Assembly (NCBI RefSeq): GCF_014764715.1
Contig: NZ_JACXXE010000003.1
Span: forward strand, 186,001 to 250,000
Reading direction: 5' to 3'
Length of the DNA: 64,000 nucleotides
From: Bacillus crepusculi
GTDB lineage: Bacteria; Bacillota; Bacilli; Bacillales; Bacillaceae
The notes under the pieces were generated by a model that saw only the letters and a program-made list of their open reading frames with translations, made no database searches and was not told the origin of the DNA. Both the position numbers and the translations under genes were made by a program. This document shows positions 24,619-34,069 of this stretch, piece after piece; within the stretch, counting starts at the first letter, position 1, and each line of letters starts with the position of its first letter.

Positions 24619-24637
24619 TATCTTGCCATGCAAGATA
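24619..24637 (-). promoter_or_regulatory. Palindromic operator upstream of padR
   Basis: TATCTTGC-CAT-GCAAGATA is a perfect inverted repeat. Further half-sites (AAGATAG at about 24594-24600, ATCTTA near 24605 and 24640) flank it. The position about 60 bp upstream of the padR start fits autorepression. Confidence 0.65.
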
Positions 24638-24649
24638 CCATCTTATAAA

Positions 24650-24676
24650 AAAATCACCACTTAAAGGGTGATTTTT
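24650..24676 (-). terminator. Terminator after ykhA
   Basis: AAAATCACC / GGTGATTTT stem, T-rich on both sides. The ykhA stop codon overlaps the right arm. Confidence 0.75.
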
Positions 24677-25196
24677 ACGCCCATGGTTTATCTGTCCCAA
24701 GTGCGTCAGCCAGCGCCTTGCTATGTTTTCGGCGGCTTTTTCTTTCCTCTGCCCGCTGCTTTGCTGTTTGGTGCAGCATGATTTCTTCCTCTGTTTCCGG
24801 CATGACCTGCGGGACTCGTTTCGGCTTTCCGTTTTCATCAAGCGAGACAAAGGTAAGAAATGAAGTGGCTGCGAGTCTGCGCTCTCCAGACATCAAGTTT
24901 TCTTTAATGACTTTGACGAATACCTCCATTGAAGACGTGCCAACCCAAGTCACATAGGACTCTAAGCATACTGATTCCTTTTGTCCAATCGGCTCTAAGA
25001 AATCAACTGAATCCATGGAAGCTGTGACCGTTTCACTGCGGCTGTGTCTTGCTGCCGAGATCGAAGCAATGTCATCTATATAACTCATTAATTTCCCGCC
25101 AAATAAGGTTTGGTGGTTATTCGTATCGAGAGGGAATACCCTGCTGGTTTTGACAACTTTCGATTCCTTGCAGTATTTGAAATTTTCTTCACTCAT
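24675..25196 (-). CDS. ykhA: Acyl-CoA thioesterase, hotdog fold (YkhA-like)
   Basis: 173 residues. Motifs: LDTNNHQTLFGGKLMSYIDDIASISAARHS (two blocks; conserved Asn and Asp of the hotdog thioesterase active site) and VDFLEPIGQKESVCLESYVTWVG. It hydrolyses acyl-CoA thioesters; family members prefer medium or long chains. Three ATG codons in tandem; the last (25196) gives the best distance to AAGGAG and the usual N-terminus MSE. Confidence 0.9.
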   Translation of the reverse strand: MSEENFKYCKESKVVKTSRVFPLDTNNHQTLFGGKLMSYIDDIASISAARHSRSETVTASMDSVDFLEPIGQKESVCLESYVTWVGTSSMEVFVKVIKENLMSGERRLAATSFLTFVSLDENGKPKRVPQVMPETEEEIMLHQTAKQRAEERKSRRKHSKALADALGTDKPWA

Positions 25197-25375
25197 CATC
25201 ATAGCTCCTTCTTGCTGTTTTCGTTGAAGCGGAACGACTTTTATTAAACACTATTCTTTTAGGTTTGTCTAAACTTTTTGCTTTAGTCTCATGTGAGAGA
25301 TTTTCTTTCGGAAATGTTTCAACCTTGACTAGAAGGAGGAATAATAGAACTATCTACAAACAAGGAGGCCCTTTG

Positions 25376-26236
25376 ATGGATTCTATGAAATCAGAGAAAG
25401 TGTACAAAATGCCGCAATGTATGAGTGAATATGATGATTTAAAAGAAGTCCTCTTATGCAGCCCTATTTATATGGAAATTAAACAAATCATCAACGAAAC
25501 CCAAAAGCATTTTGCTAGAGAAAATATTTCTCAAATCAAAGCAGTGGCTCAGCATAAGCAATTGATCCAAACACTAAAAGAACATCAAGTACGGTCCATC
25601 CTGCTACCTGCAAATGACCGCTTTCCTGAACAAGTCTTTACTCGGGATATTGGATTTACGATTGGACATACATTATTTGTGTCAAACATGGCCGCTCCGG
25701 TTCGGCAGGGGGAAGAGCAATGCCTAAAAGAGTGGGCTCAGGCAAAAGGATGGACAGCCGTCACCCTGCCAGCTGGAACGATTGAAGGCGGCGATGTGCT
25801 TGTGGATCAGAACCGTGTGTTTGTTGGCATGAGCAAAAGAACAAACCCAGCCGCCATCCATCAGCTAAAAAAGGAACTGCCGGATTACGACATCATTTCC
25901 ATTCCTCTTCCTCCTCACATTTTGCATCTCGATTGTGTGATGAACATTCTTTCTCAGGATGAGTTATTGATTTACCCTGAAGCCTTCTCCAAAAAGGATC
26001 TTCAACTGCTCAAAAAGCATTATGACCTGATTGAGATAAGTGAACAAGAGCAATTCACACTTGGATCAAATGTTTTATCTATTGGGCAGAAAAAAGTGAT
26101 CAGCTTGCCCATCAATCAAGAAACAAACGCTGCACTAACCGCTCACGGGTACACCGTCATTGAAGTCGATTTTTCAGAAATCATTAAATCTGGCGGCTCT
26201 TTTAGATGCTGCACATTGCCTATTCGGCGTTCGTAA
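25376..26236 (+). CDS. ykgA: Guanidino-group-modifying hydrolase, DDAH/arginine deiminase superfamily (YkgA-like)
   Basis: 286 residues. Typical blocks are FTRDIGFTIG, GTIEGGDVLV, HILHLDCVMNIL (catalytic His-x-Asp region) and GGSFRCCTLPIRR with the catalytic Cys near the C-terminus. The superfamily hydrolyses methylated arginines or arginine to citrulline and amines. ATG 25376 with AAGGAGG 7 nt upstream is preferred over an upstream in-frame start without an SD. Convergent with ykfD, as in B. subtilis. Confidence 0.88.
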   Translation: MDSMKSEKVYKMPQCMSEYDDLKEVLLCSPIYMEIKQIINETQKHFARENISQIKAVAQHKQLIQTLKEHQVRSILLPANDRFPEQVFTRDIGFTIGHTLFVSNMAAPVRQGEEQCLKEWAQAKGWTAVTLPAGTIEGGDVLVDQNRVFVGMSKRTNPAAIHQLKKELPDYDIISIPLPPHILHLDCVMNILSQDELLIYPEAFSKKDLQLLKKHYDLIEISEQEQFTLGSNVLSIGQKKVISLPINQETNAALTAHGYTVIEVDFSEIIKSGGSFRCCTLPIRRS

Positions 26237-26240
26237 ATGC

Positions 26241-26282
26241 AAAAGCCAGCAAGTAGACGAGCTGTTCTCCTTGGTGGCTTTT
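26241..26282. terminator. Bidirectional terminator between ykgA and ykfD
   Basis: AAAAGCCA / TGGCTTTT arms with a long inner loop, T-rich on both ends. Confidence 0.7.
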
Positions 26283-26293
26283 GATGCATGTCT

Positions 26294-27262
26294 TTATTTC
26301 CTATCGTATAAATGACAGGCAACTTCATGTCCTTCTTCCGCTGTTTGTAATGTTGGCTTTTTTTCAGCACACACGTCCATTGCAGCAGGACATCTTGTTC
26401 TAAATACACAGCCGCTTGGCGGGTTCACTGGACTTGGAATTTCTCCTTTTAAAATAAACCTTTTGCGCTTGTCCTCCACGTCAGGATCTGGGATGGGGAT
26501 CGCAGATAGCAAAGCCTGTGTATACGGATGCAGCGGCGTCTTATATAAAGCCTCACTACTGGTCATTTCCACGAGATGTCCTAAATACATGACACCGATT
26601 CGATCACTAATATATTTCACCATCGACAAATCATGGGCAATGAATAGAAACGTTAATCCTTCCTCTTTTTGCAGCTTTTTCAGTAAATTCACGACCTGCG
26701 CTTGAACGGACACATCGAGTGCAGAAATCGGTTCATCTGCCACAATAAACTTTGGCGATAAGGCGAGTGCCCTTGCAATACCGATTCTCTGCCTCTGCCC
26801 TCCGCTAAATTCGTGCGGGTAACGGGTGGCGAAATCATAGCTTAGTCCTACCGCTTCAAGCAGTTCTTTCACGCGGGCAATTCTTTTCTTTTGACTGCCA
26901 TAAAGATGATGGATTTCCATTGGCTCCAGCATAATATCTTTTACTGACAGCCTTGGATTTAAAGATGAATACGGATCTTGAAACACCATTTGGATTTGTC
27001 TATTGAAATCAAATGACTCTTTTTGAGACAGATGATGGAGATTTTTCCCTTCATACAAGGCTTCACCATCTGTCGGGTCGTAAAGCCGCATGAGCACTTT
27101 CCCAAGTGTGGATTTCCCGCAGCCAGACTCGCCAACGAGACCAAAGGTTTCACCTTGTTTCAGCTGAAATGAGACGCCGTCTAGTGCTTTTAAGGTTTTT
27201 CCTTTGGATAGTTGAAAATGTTTTTTGAGGTTGTTGACTTGTAAAAGTGGTTCAACTGCCAT
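26294..27262 (-). CDS. ykfD: Peptide ABC transporter ATPase YkfD
   Basis: 322 residues. Walker [13 protein letters not shown] signature FSGGQRQRIGIARAL, Walker B FIVADEPISALD, and the C-terminal oligopeptide-transporter extension with RCPAAMDVC. The start at 27262 overlaps the ykfC stop (TGATG). Last gene of the dpp-ykf operon. With DppD it would form the ATPase pair for uptake of dipeptides or murein peptides. Confidence 0.93.
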   Translation of the reverse strand: MAVEPLLQVNNLKKHFQLSKGKTLKALDGVSFQLKQGETFGLVGESGCGKSTLGKVLMRLYDPTDGEALYEGKNLHHLSQKESFDFNRQIQMVFQDPYSSLNPRLSVKDIMLEPMEIHHLYGSQKKRIARVKELLEAVGLSYDFATRYPHEFSGGQRQRIGIARALALSPKFIVADEPISALDVSVQAQVVNLLKKLQKEEGLTFLFIAHDLSMVKYISDRIGVMYLGHLVEMTSSEALYKTPLHPYTQALLSAIPIPDPDVEDKRKRFILKGEIPSPVNPPSGCVFRTRCPAAMDVCAEKKPTLQTAEEGHEVACHLYDRK

Positions 27263-28167
27263 CACACATTCCCCCTTTCGCTTGGCAAATACCGCCTTGC
27301 ACCTGCCCATTCCTTTTCATATGAAGTACCAGAAAGGGAAAGAAGCTCAATTTGTCTGCCTGTTTTAGGCGAGTGAAGCATGAGGCCATCCCCCGCATAT
27401 ATCCCAACATGGCGGACAGCTCCCTTGCCGTTTTCGTTTGCAAAAAACAGTAAGTCGCCTGGTTCTAAATGGCTTGTGACTGGGGTTCCTTGAACTGCTT
27501 GATCACTTGCATCTCTTGGCAAAAGATATCCGCATGCTTTGTACATGCTGTAAGCAAAGCCAGAACAATCATAACCAAAGCTGCTCACGCCCCCCCATAA
27601 ATACGAAAGGCCAATAAATTGTTTTCCCCTGTCTACCACATCCTTGCCGGTCATAGAGGAAGCTTGCGAAACCGGACGCACATCCTCTTTGTTGATTTCT
27701 CTTATTCCGACTGGGGTCATAACATGAAATTGATCTCTTGTTTCTTTGGTAGCTGCCAGCTCTGTTAAAAAGCTAATCTCCATATCCGCTTGTCCATTTT
27801 GATATAATACGGCTTTTTTCTGACAAACGACAAGAGATGCAGCTGGCGCACTTCCCTCTGTTACTTGTTTTAATTGCTTAGCAGGCATATAACCAGGATA
27901 GCCTTGCGGATGTTTCCGGCTGGCCTGCTGGGGAATGACGACTTTCATCCAGCCGTCTGTCTCTTCTAATCCAATGACTCTCTCGCCGAGTAGCACTTGC
28001 GATTGAATTAGATTTTCCTCACATAAAGCCAATTTTTCTTCATACGTTTGCTGGTCAATCCACTCTTTGATATTAATGGCATCCTGAAGTACCTTTCGAT
28101 CAATGTCTCTTGGCGACTGCGGCGCTGTCCATACGTTAGCGACTGGAACCTTTGATTCATAAATCAT
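27262..28167 (-). CDS. ykfC: Gamma-D-glutamyl-L-diamino acid endopeptidase YkfC (NlpC/P60)
   Basis: 301 residues, no signal peptide, so cytoplasmic. Two SH3b-like domains (about 1-165) come before the NlpC/P60 domain: catalytic Cys in SSFGYDCSGFAYSMYKACG, His in AVRHVGIYAGDG, third polar residue in LHSPKTGR. It cleaves L-Ala-gamma-D-Glu-diamino acid peptides taken up from murein turnover. ATG 28167 overlaps the ykfB stop and has AAGGAG 7 nt away. Confidence 0.95.
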   Translation of the reverse strand: MIYESKVPVANVWTAPQSPRDIDRKVLQDAINIKEWIDQQTYEEKLALCEENLIQSQVLLGERVIGLEETDGWMKVVIPQQASRKHPQGYPGYMPAKQLKQVTEGSAPAASLVVCQKKAVLYQNGQADMEISFLTELAATKETRDQFHVMTPVGIREINKEDVRPVSQASSMTGKDVVDRGKQFIGLSYLWGGVSSFGYDCSGFAYSMYKACGYLLPRDASDQAVQGTPVTSHLEPGDLLFFANENGKGAVRHVGIYAGDGLMLHSPKTGRQIELLSLSGTSYEKEWAGARRYLPSERGNV

Positions 28168-29246
28168 CACGAGACTCCTTTCACCCCTTGAATGCCTAAC
28201 CCATGATGCGGCGGAAAGAATAGATCTTTTCCCCTGTAAACGATTCCTCCGTCTATTAAGTCCTCTTTTAGCATAAGCGGGGCATCAAAGTCATAGCGGG
28301 TGATGTTCGGCTGGCTTGCGGCGAGATGAGCCGCTGCTGTAATACCAAGTTTTGACTCAATCATACTGCCAACCATGCACTTTACGCCGTACGCTTCTGC
28401 TAAACCATTGATTTTCAGTGCCTCCTTTATACCGCCTGATTTCATTAATTTTAAGTTGATCAGATCACAGCTTCTCGTTTCTAGCACCTTGATCGCATCA
28501 TGGAACCCGAAAATACTTTCATCTGCCATAATCAATGTATCTGTGGCTTCTGTCACCCTGCGCAGACCTTCGATGTCTTCTTTCGGCACTGGTTGCTCGA
28601 CTAGTTCAATATTCAGCTCCTCCATTTTTCGAATGGCCACAATCGCTTCCTTCCACGTCCAGCCCTGGTTCGCGTCGAGCCTGATCTGAATATCAGGTCC
28701 AACTTTTTCTCGAATCCGTTTCATACGCTGAATATCAGTGTCTATGTCATCTTTCCCTACTTTTATCTTTAAGGTTTGAAAGCCTTCAGCTACGTATTGC
28801 TTCGCATCTTCTGCCATCTCGAGCGGCCGGTTTACACTGACCGTATAATCGGTTTCAAGCTGATTGCGATATCCGCCAAGGTATTGATATAGCGGTAGCC
28901 CCGCCTGCTTCGCTAAACCATCGAAAATCGCCATATCAATCGCAGCCTTTGCGCTTGTGTTGCAAGCGAGCACGCGGTCCATAGCTGAAAAGATGTGTTC
29001 ATATTCCGCCAAGGAAGCCCCGAGCAAAATCGGTCTTATCACTTCACAAATGGCATAGTCGATGCTTTCCAGCGTTTCACCTGTAATCACCGCTGTGGGA
29101 ACTGCCTCCCCGTAGCTGACGTCACCTTGATCATATGTCATGATGACAATCAGAGAAGCTGCGTCATACACCGTTCTTAAAGCAGTTTTGAACGGTTTTT
29201 TTAGCGGTACACTCGTTCTGCATGTACGAACATCCACAATTTTCAT
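28167..29246 (-). CDS. ykfB: L-Ala-D/L-Glu epimerase YkfB
   Basis: 359 residues, enolase superfamily (MLE subgroup). Acid/base lysines are in LKIKVGKDD (KxK) and INLKLMKSGG; metal ligands Asp/Glu/Asp in IRLDANQGW, LVEQPV and MADESIF. It epimerises L-Ala-D-Glu from murein to L-Ala-L-Glu for further hydrolysis. ATG 29246 overlaps the ykfA TGA (ATGA). Confidence 0.95.
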   Translation of the reverse strand: MKIVDVRTCRTSVPLKKPFKTALRTVYDAASLIVIMTYDQGDVSYGEAVPTAVITGETLESIDYAICEVIRPILLGASLAEYEHIFSAMDRVLACNTSAKAAIDMAIFDGLAKQAGLPLYQYLGGYRNQLETDYTVSVNRPLEMAEDAKQYVAEGFQTLKIKVGKDDIDTDIQRMKRIREKVGPDIQIRLDANQGWTWKEAIVAIRKMEELNIELVEQPVPKEDIEGLRRVTEATDTLIMADESIFGFHDAIKVLETRSCDLINLKLMKSGGIKEALKINGLAEAYGVKCMVGSMIESKLGITAAAHLAASQPNITRYDFDAPLMLKEDLIDGGIVYRGKDLFFPPHHGLGIQGVKGVS

Positions 29247-30184
29247 TTGATCGCCTCTTTCGCTGTGACACCTGGGGAAATGTGCAGTTTTTTTCCTGTC
29301 GCATCTAGTGTAGCCTGCACGCCGATTGGAATGGCAAAGTTCGGGGATGAATGACCGATCCGAAAGCCGCCAAGTGCAGGTTTCTTTTGCGGCACGATAT
29401 AGGTCTCCCATAGCTCTTCCAGCGTGAGGGACTGCTCTTTCTTTTTTGGCTCACATTGATGGAAATCCCCTATGATGAATCCAGCCGCATCATCCAATTT
29501 TCCAGCAGATGTAAGGTGCTGCATCATTCGATCGATTTTATAGGGCTCTTCGTCAATATCTTCAATGAACAAAAGCTTCCCCTTCGTATCGATTTCAAAC
29601 GGTGTACCAAGTGTAGTGACGATCAGAGCAAGGTTCCCTCCTGTCATTTCGCCTGAGGCAGTGCCATGATAGAAGGTTTGAAGAGGTGACAGATGATGCC
29701 CATACGTAAAGGTCTTCGGTGTGAACAGCTGCAAAAAGGTATCCTTCGTATACGGATGGACCTCCTCACTTCCCACATCAGAGGAAAGCATTGGACCATG
29801 AAAGGTCACAAGACCCGTCTGCTGCTGGATCGCCGTATGTAAAAACGTAATATCACTATAGCCCCAAAAGATTTTTGGATTCCGGCGAATGAGGTCATAG
29901 TCAATGGCTTCTGCAAGTCTTCCAGTCCCGTATCCTCCGCAAGCACAAATCACCGCCTTCACTTCTGGATCTTGAAACATGCCATGGAGATCTTCCACTC
30001 TTTCATGATCACGACCTGCTAAATACCCATACCGGCAGCCCAGATACTTCCCTTTTTTCACCCTCAGCCCAAGGCTTTCTAAAAAGGCAATCCCTTTCGC
30101 TAATTTCAATTCATCAGGCGGGCTTGCTGGTGCAATAATTCCCACCGTATCCCCTGTTTGAAGTGCCGCTGGCCGCTGGTTCAT
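29243..30184 (-). CDS. ykfA: LD-carboxypeptidase family protein YkfA (peptidase S66)
   Basis: 313 residues. S66 signature: TGDTVGIIAPASPP at the start, nucleophile Ser in FWGYSDITFLH, catalytic Glu/His in FIEDIDEEPYKIDRMMQHL and IIGDFHQCE. It trims murein peptides in the cytoplasm. Start 30184 has GAGGGG 7 nt upstream. It is the first gene after repeat copy 3, which separates it from dppE. Confidence 0.92.
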   Translation of the reverse strand: MNQRPAALQTGDTVGIIAPASPPDELKLAKGIAFLESLGLRVKKGKYLGCRYGYLAGRDHERVEDLHGMFQDPEVKAVICACGGYGTGRLAEAIDYDLIRRNPKIFWGYSDITFLHTAIQQQTGLVTFHGPMLSSDVGSEEVHPYTKDTFLQLFTPKTFTYGHHLSPLQTFYHGTASGEMTGGNLALIVTTLGTPFEIDTKGKLLFIEDIDEEPYKIDRMMQHLTSAGKLDDAAGFIIGDFHQCEPKKKEQSLTLEELWETYIVPQKKPALGGFRIGHSSPNFAIPIGVQATLDATGKKLHISPGVTAKEAIK

Positions 30185-30259
30185 GCCATATCCCCTCTTT
30201 CTCTTCATTTCTTTCAATCTATGGGCATCTTCTTCATAACATGAACGAATAAAGGAACT

Positions 30260-30280
30260 GACGCTTTTATTCAAAGCGTC
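30260..30280. terminator. Hairpin, left flank of repeat copy 3
   Basis: GACGCTTT / AAAGCGTC with loop TATTC, 76 bp upstream of the ykfA start. The right flank (30425-30445) repeats it with one change. Confidence 0.65.
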
Positions 30281-30286
30281 CCAGTG

Positions 30287-30418
30287 TGTTGACAAACCCT
30301 CGCATTCGCCCGCAGGTCTGCGTGCCGGTGCTCACCCTTCCTAGACTTCAAAGGTTTTCTATCACGCTGAAAGAAGACAAAGAGCTAAAATAAACACCAT
30401 TTTAGCCCTTTGTCAACA
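30287..30418. repeat. Dispersed terminator-flanked repeat element, copy 3 (132 bp)
   Basis: Perfect 10-bp terminal inverted repeats TGTTGACAAA ... TTTGTCAACA. Shorter than the others because about 29 bp between two CCGGTGCTC direct repeats (seen in copy 4) are missing. It lies inside the dpp-ykf operon, between dppE and ykfA. Confidence 0.9.
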
Positions 30419-30424
30419 ATCTGA

Positions 30425-30445
30425 GATGCTTTTATTCAAAGCGTC
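30425..30445. terminator. Hairpin after dppE, right flank of repeat copy 3
   Basis: GATGCTTT / AAAGCGTC with loop TATTC, one G-T pair different from the left copy. It is just downstream of dppE and has no T-run of its own on the minus strand. Confidence 0.6.
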
Positions 30446-30466
30446 CGTGTTCCTCATTTACTTCAA

Positions 30467-32089
30467 TTACTCTCTAGCTACTTGCGCCCATTTCAAATCG
30501 ATATACCCAACAGGATGACGGACAATGCCTTTCACGCCTTCTTTTTGAAGATGTACTTGGTTATAAAAATGAATGGGAATGATTGGTGCTTCTTCAATGA
30601 GAAGTGCTTCCGCATCATGAAGGATGCTGTTTCTCTTTTGTTCATCTGCTTCCTGGCTCGCCTTTTTGATCAGCTGATCATAGGTGTCGTTTGACCACCC
30701 TGTACGGTTCATGGCATTCCCTGTTTGGAAGCTCTCTAGGAAATTGATCGGATCTGCATAGTCTGCTAAAAATGAACTTTGCGAGAATTGGAACTTCAGT
30801 GCCTTTTGATCCTCTGCAAACACATTCGCTTCCATGTTCGCAAGCTTCACGTCTACTCCTAGCGCTTCTTTTAATTGCTGCTGAATGGCTTCCGCCTTTT
30901 TCTTGTTCTCAGGCTTTGTACTATATGTTAATGTGACGGGCGGCAGCTTCGAATAGTTCTCTTCCTTCAGTCCTTTTTCTAACAGCTTCGCCGCTTCACT
31001 CGTATCATTTTTCACAAGATCACCGCCAGCTTCTCTGAAGTCCTCTCCCTTTGAATCTAGAATCCCCGGCGAGACGAAGGCACGAGCTGGCTTCTCTTCA
31101 TTTTTCGTCACATAATCCACGATATCTTGCGGGTTAATCGCCATTTGAAAGGCTTTGCGAATGTTCTTATTTTGAAAAGGTTCCATGTTTACATTCAGAC
31201 GATAAAAAAACAGTCCGGCCTGATCCTCAATTTGTACATCTTTATTTTTCAGCAGATTTTCACTTTGCTCTGCTGGGACAAAGGCAGTGTCTAAATCTCC
31301 TGATTGATACATTTGATAATCCGTATTTCGATCACTGATCATCAGCCATTTCACTTGATCTAGCTTGACCGTTTTTTTGTCCCAATACGTTTCACTTTTT
31401 TCCATCGTGAAGCTCTCATCATGCTTCCACTCTGTTAGCTTAAACGGCCCATTTCCAACAAAGGTTTTCGCATCCTTTGCCCAGTTTGGGTCCTTCTCGG
31501 CTACCTTCTCATTCACAGGAAAAAAGGCAGGATTTGCGGTCATATTTAAAAAAGATTTCTGCGGATACGCCAGTTGAACTTCAAGCGTTTTGTCATTTAC
31601 AGCGGTCACTTTCACGTCTTCTTTCTTACCTTTTCCGCTGTTAAACGCCTCTCCGCCTTCAATCATGTAAGCTAAAAACGATGCAGACGAACCTGTTTTC
31701 GGATCGAGTAGCCGCTTCCAAGCGTATTCAAAGTCACTCGCTTTGACTGGATCACCGTTCGACCATTTGATGCCATCTCGCAAATGGAATGTGTACGTTT
31801 TCCCATCCTTGGAAATCTCCCATTTCTCCGCCATAGCAGGAGATGGTTCGTGCTTTTCATTCAGTCTCGTTAATCCCTCCATTAAATTATTCAGCCCTTG
31901 CCACGATACATTATTAAAGCCAATGGGCGGATCAAAAGACGTCGGTTCGTTTTCGTTATTTAAGGTTAACACTTTCTCTTCATCCTTATTGCTTGATGAT
32001 CCTTTACCTGCTTGCTCATTGGCTGTACATCCTGCAAGCAGCATGATCGTTAATAAACATATGCTGACGATCCAACCTGTTTTTCTCAT
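30467..32089 (-). CDS. dppE: Dipeptide-binding lipoprotein DppE
   Basis: 540 residues. Signal peptide with lipobox MLLAGC anchors it outside the membrane. Family 5 solute-binding protein (SBP_bac_5): MAEKWEISKDGKTYTFHLRD is the signature block. It captures dipeptides or murein tripeptides for DppBC. ATGA overlap with dppD. Confidence 0.95.
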   Translation of the reverse strand: MRKTGWIVSICLLTIMLLAGCTANEQAGKGSSSNKDEEKVLTLNNENEPTSFDPPIGFNNVSWQGLNNLMEGLTRLNEKHEPSPAMAEKWEISKDGKTYTFHLRDGIKWSNGDPVKASDFEYAWKRLLDPKTGSSASFLAYMIEGGEAFNSGKGKKEDVKVTAVNDKTLEVQLAYPQKSFLNMTANPAFFPVNEKVAEKDPNWAKDAKTFVGNGPFKLTEWKHDESFTMEKSETYWDKKTVKLDQVKWLMISDRNTDYQMYQSGDLDTAFVPAEQSENLLKNKDVQIEDQAGLFFYRLNVNMEPFQNKNIRKAFQMAINPQDIVDYVTKNEEKPARAFVSPGILDSKGEDFREAGGDLVKNDTSEAAKLLEKGLKEENYSKLPPVTLTYSTKPENKKKAEAIQQQLKEALGVDVKLANMEANVFAEDQKALKFQFSQSSFLADYADPINFLESFQTGNAMNRTGWSNDTYDQLIKKASQEADEQKRNSILHDAEALLIEEAPIIPIHFYNQVHLQKEGVKGIVRHPVGYIDLKWAQVARE

Positions 32090-33099
32090 GAAAAACTCCC
32101 CCTTTGTGTTGCAGATAATATCGTTTGATTCGCTCGCTCATCCTGGAGCCAGCAATGCACTGTATGGGTAGGTGAGCGCTGCGTTTCGTGCGGCATGAGA
32201 TGATCACACACTTTCATGGCGGCTGGGCAGCGATCTGTATACGGACATCCTTTCGGTGGAGCAAATAAATCAGGCGGGCTCCCTTCAATTGGAATAAGTT
32301 CATCTTTCATATCAAGTCTTGGAACGGATTGTAGCAGTCCTTTTGTGTACGGATGCTGCGGGCTGTAAAAGATATCTCGCCTCGTCCCGGTCTCAACCAT
32401 TTTCCCTCCGTACATGACCGCCACTCGATCTGCGACTTGAGCTACGACCCCTAAATCGTGTGTGATTAAGATAATGGTGACACCTGTTTTCCTTTGAATC
32501 TCTTTAAACAGCTCTAAAATTTGCGCCTGTATGGTGACATCTAGGGCGGTCGTCGGTTCATCTGCGATCAGCAACTTTGGCTCGCAAATGAGTGCCATTG
32601 CAATCATGAGCCGCTGCCTCATACCACCGCTGAATTGATGTGGATATTGCTTGAGTCTCTCCTTCGGCTGCGGAATGCCGACCAAATTAAGCATCCGAAT
32701 GGCAGCTTCTTTCACCTCTTTTTTCGTCAGCTTTTGATGCTCCTTCGCCGCCTCCATCAGCTGATCCCCTATTGTCAAGGTTGGGTTCAATGCGGTCATC
32801 GGATCTTGGAAGATCATCGAGATATCGACACCTCGGATGGCGCGCATTTCTTTTTCAGATAATGACAGTAAGTTGCGGTCTTGAAACCATATTTCTCCCT
32901 GATCGACATGAGCACTGTATGCCGGGAGAAGCTGCATGATGCTTTGTGACGTCACACTTTTTCCGCAGCCTGATTCTCCAACAATGGCAAGGGTTTCATT
33001 TTCATACACATCTACATTCACCCCGCGTACTGCTTGAACCGAGCCGCCATATGTCCGAAAGCTGACATGCAGATCGATCATTTGAAGAATTTTTTTCAC
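32086..33099 (-). CDS. dppD: Dipeptide ABC transporter ATPase DppD
   Basis: 337 residues. Walker [10 protein letters not shown], signature [15 protein letters not shown], Walker [13 protein letters not shown] and the oligopeptide C-terminal motif [15 protein letters not shown] start with SD GAGGTGATGG. Pairs with YkfD to energise DppBC. Confidence 0.95.
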   Translation of the reverse strand: MKKILQMIDLHVSFRTYGGSVQAVRGVNVDVYENETLAIVGESGCGKSVTSQSIMQLLPAYSAHVDQGEIWFQDRNLLSLSEKEMRAIRGVDISMIFQDPMTALNPTLTIGDQLMEAAKEHQKLTKKEVKEAAIRMLNLVGIPQPKERLKQYPHQFSGGMRQRLMIAMALICEPKLLIADEPTTALDVTIQAQILELFKEIQRKTGVTIILITHDLGVVAQVADRVAVMYGGKMVETGTRRDIFYSPQHPYTKGLLQSVPRLDMKDELIPIEGSPPDLFAPPKGCPYTDRCPAAMKVCDHLMPHETQRSPTHTVHCWLQDERANQTILSATQRGSFS

Positions 33100-33106
33100 A
33101 GCGCCA

Positions 33107-34069
33107 TCACCTCTTCATCTTTGGATCAAGCGCATCTTGCAAGCCATCACCTAAATTGTTAAAGCAAAACATCGTCAGTGAAATAAAAAATGCTGGGAAG
33201 AATAAACGCCACCAGTGACCATTGTCTGACAGCACAGTCGGCAAAGCATCATTGGCCATCACGCCCCAGCTTGCAAACGGCGCCTGGATTCCTAAACCGA
33301 GAAAGCTCAAGAACGCTTCAGCAAATATCGCAGTCGGCACAGTCAAAGTCATCTGGACGATAATCGGTCCCATCGTATTCGGCAGCAGGTTCCGGCGGAT
33401 GATACGCAGACTTTTTGCACCAAAGGTTTTCGAAGCAAGGACATATTCCTGGCTTTTCAGCTGAAGAACCTGACCTCTCACGATTCTCGCCATTCCAATC
33501 CACCCTGTGACGGTGAGCGCTACAATAATGGTGACAAGCCCAGGCCCCATGAGGACCATCAATAAAATGACGACGAGTAAATAAGGAAGACCGTAGAGCA
33601 CCTCGACAATTCGCATCATGACATGGTCATATTTCCCGCCCTTATACCCAGCAATACCGCCATAAATCACACCAATGGCAAAATCAATCAGGGCTGCCAT
33701 CACACCCACAAATAACGAAATGCGCGCTCCGTACCATGTACGCGTGAACACATCTCGTCCAAGCTCGTCCGTTCCGAACCAGTGAGCAGCCGATGGAGGC
33801 AGATTTTGCATTGAAAGACGCTGCTCTGTCACACTATTTGGCGCAAGGATTGGACCTAATACAGCCATCAAGAAAAGGAAAATCAGCACAGATAGACTAA
33901 ACATCGCAAGCTTATTTTGCTTTAGCCGTCTCCATGTATCTGCCCAATACGAAAGAGAGGGTCTTTTCATGGCATGGGCTTCAGTCTTCTTTTGCTCTCT
34001 AGGTGAAAACCATTCATCTGGCACTTCATGATTTCGTTTCGGCTGATCGTGCTGAAGGTGTACAGTCAT
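33107..34069 (-). CDS. dppC: Dipeptide ABC transporter permease DppC
   Basis: 320 residues with six TM helices. The N-terminal OppC_N segment includes FSLSVLIFLFLMAVLGPILA; the EAA loop is EAFLSFLGLGIQAPFASWG. Start overlaps the dppB stop (ATGA). Confidence 0.95.
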   Translation of the reverse strand: MTVHLQHDQPKRNHEVPDEWFSPREQKKTEAHAMKRPSLSYWADTWRRLKQNKLAMFSLSVLIFLFLMAVLGPILAPNSVTEQRLSMQNLPPSAAHWFGTDELGRDVFTRTWYGARISLFVGVMAALIDFAIGVIYGGIAGYKGGKYDHVMMRIVEVLYGLPYLLVVILLMVLMGPGLVTIIVALTVTGWIGMARIVRGQVLQLKSQEYVLASKTFGAKSLRIIRRNLLPNTMGPIIVQMTLTVPTAIFAEAFLSFLGLGIQAPFASWGVMANDALPTVLSDNGHWWRLFFPAFFISLTMFCFNNLGDGLQDALDPKMKR

